Assembly (NCBI GenBank): GCA_910585635.1
Contig: CAJUFE010000101.1
Location: forward strand, 1-5,319
Reading direction: 5' to 3'
Length of the DNA stretch: 5,319 nucleotides
From: an uncultured Lachnospiraceae bacterium
Lineage (GTDB): Bacteria; Bacillota; Clostridia; Lachnospirales; Lachnospiraceae
Shown here: in pieces, positions 5,197 to 5,319 of the stretch
Layout of the letters: each line of letters opens with the position of its first letter
Numbering within the stretch: position 1 is the first letter of the stretch
Notes under the pieces: model-generated
What the model was told of the DNA's origin: nothing
Database searches by the model: none
The model's input: only the letters and a program-made list of their open reading frames with translations
Program-made: the position numbers and the translations under genes

Positions 5197-5319
5197 GGGA
5201 GAAGTTGCTTTTGGCTCATGCCAAGGAGTTTTATTGCTATAGATATGTCGCAAAGGGTCCGCTCCGGGAGGGGCATGTCACAACAGGACGCGCTCTCGCT
5301 CCGATGTCTTGGCAGGGAC

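Noticed and set aside
5211..5224. Small hairpin TTGGC-TCAT-GCCAA near the right end
   Set aside because: The stem is only 5 bp (plus possible G-U pairs), followed by GGAGTTTTATT rather than a clean T-run. There is no upstream plus-strand gene in view that it could terminate.
5187..5240. Plus-strand ATG open frame of 17 codons (MCKGEVAFGSCQGVLLL)
   Set aside because: It is too short, with the G-run directly abutting the ATG, no recognised promoter pairing and no family match.
5255..5264. gggtccgctc shared with the oppA leader stem-loop (3387-3396)
   Set aside because: A 10-base match within 5.3 kb is expected by chance several times, and the flanks differ.
5311..5319. ggcagggac at the window end resembling the end of the 26-bp repeat unit
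   Set aside because: The match is only about 8-9 bases and the window stops there, so a second repeat array cannot be supported.

Overview
The window is a GC-rich chromosomal fragment with five protein genes, all on the minus strand and read from right to left. The GC bias, strong AGGAGG-type Shine-Dalgarno sites, a Gram-positive style lipoprotein signal on the binding protein and the family content suggest a Firmicute, most likely a Clostridia/Lachnospiraceae gut anaerobe. That assignment is an inference, because no rRNA or other marker gene is present.

Right part (about 3550-5200): an FCD-type GntR transcription regulator (4354-5061) has its own promoter and a TGTATACA palindrome in its leader that resembles GntR-family operators. 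Seventeen bases after its stop begins a fused gene (3548-4336). It encodes an AroQ-like chorismate mutase domain joined to a complete shikimate kinase. The kinase keeps its known catalytic motifs, whereas the mutase domain has lost the acidic substrate-contacting residues expected in the family. The two genes look co-transcribed.

Left part (1-3500): an oligopeptide ABC importer cluster starts from a good extended -10 promoter at 3465-3493. It runs oppA (substrate-binding lipoprotein), oppB (permease), oppC (permease, cut by the window edge). oppB and oppC are separated by only 4 bases. The ATPase genes (oppD/oppF) usually found with this family would lie beyond position 1 and are not visible.

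The 320-base gap between oppA and oppB is the oddest non-coding part. It holds a perfect 11-bp inverted repeat just after the oppA stop, which could form a large stem-loop, and then a GC-rich minisatellite of about 26 bp in four copies plus a partial one. Because 26 is not a multiple of 3 and the repeat has no stop codons, it keeps several reading frames open and makes oppB look longer at its N-terminus than it is. The oppA leader carries a second stem-loop directly upstream of its ribosome binding site. The last 120 bases of the window hold no gene that I can support.

No CRISPR array, transposase, tRNA, rRNA or defence system is visible. The most notable points are the mutase-kinase fusion with a degenerate mutase half and the structured, repeat-bearing oppA-oppB gap.
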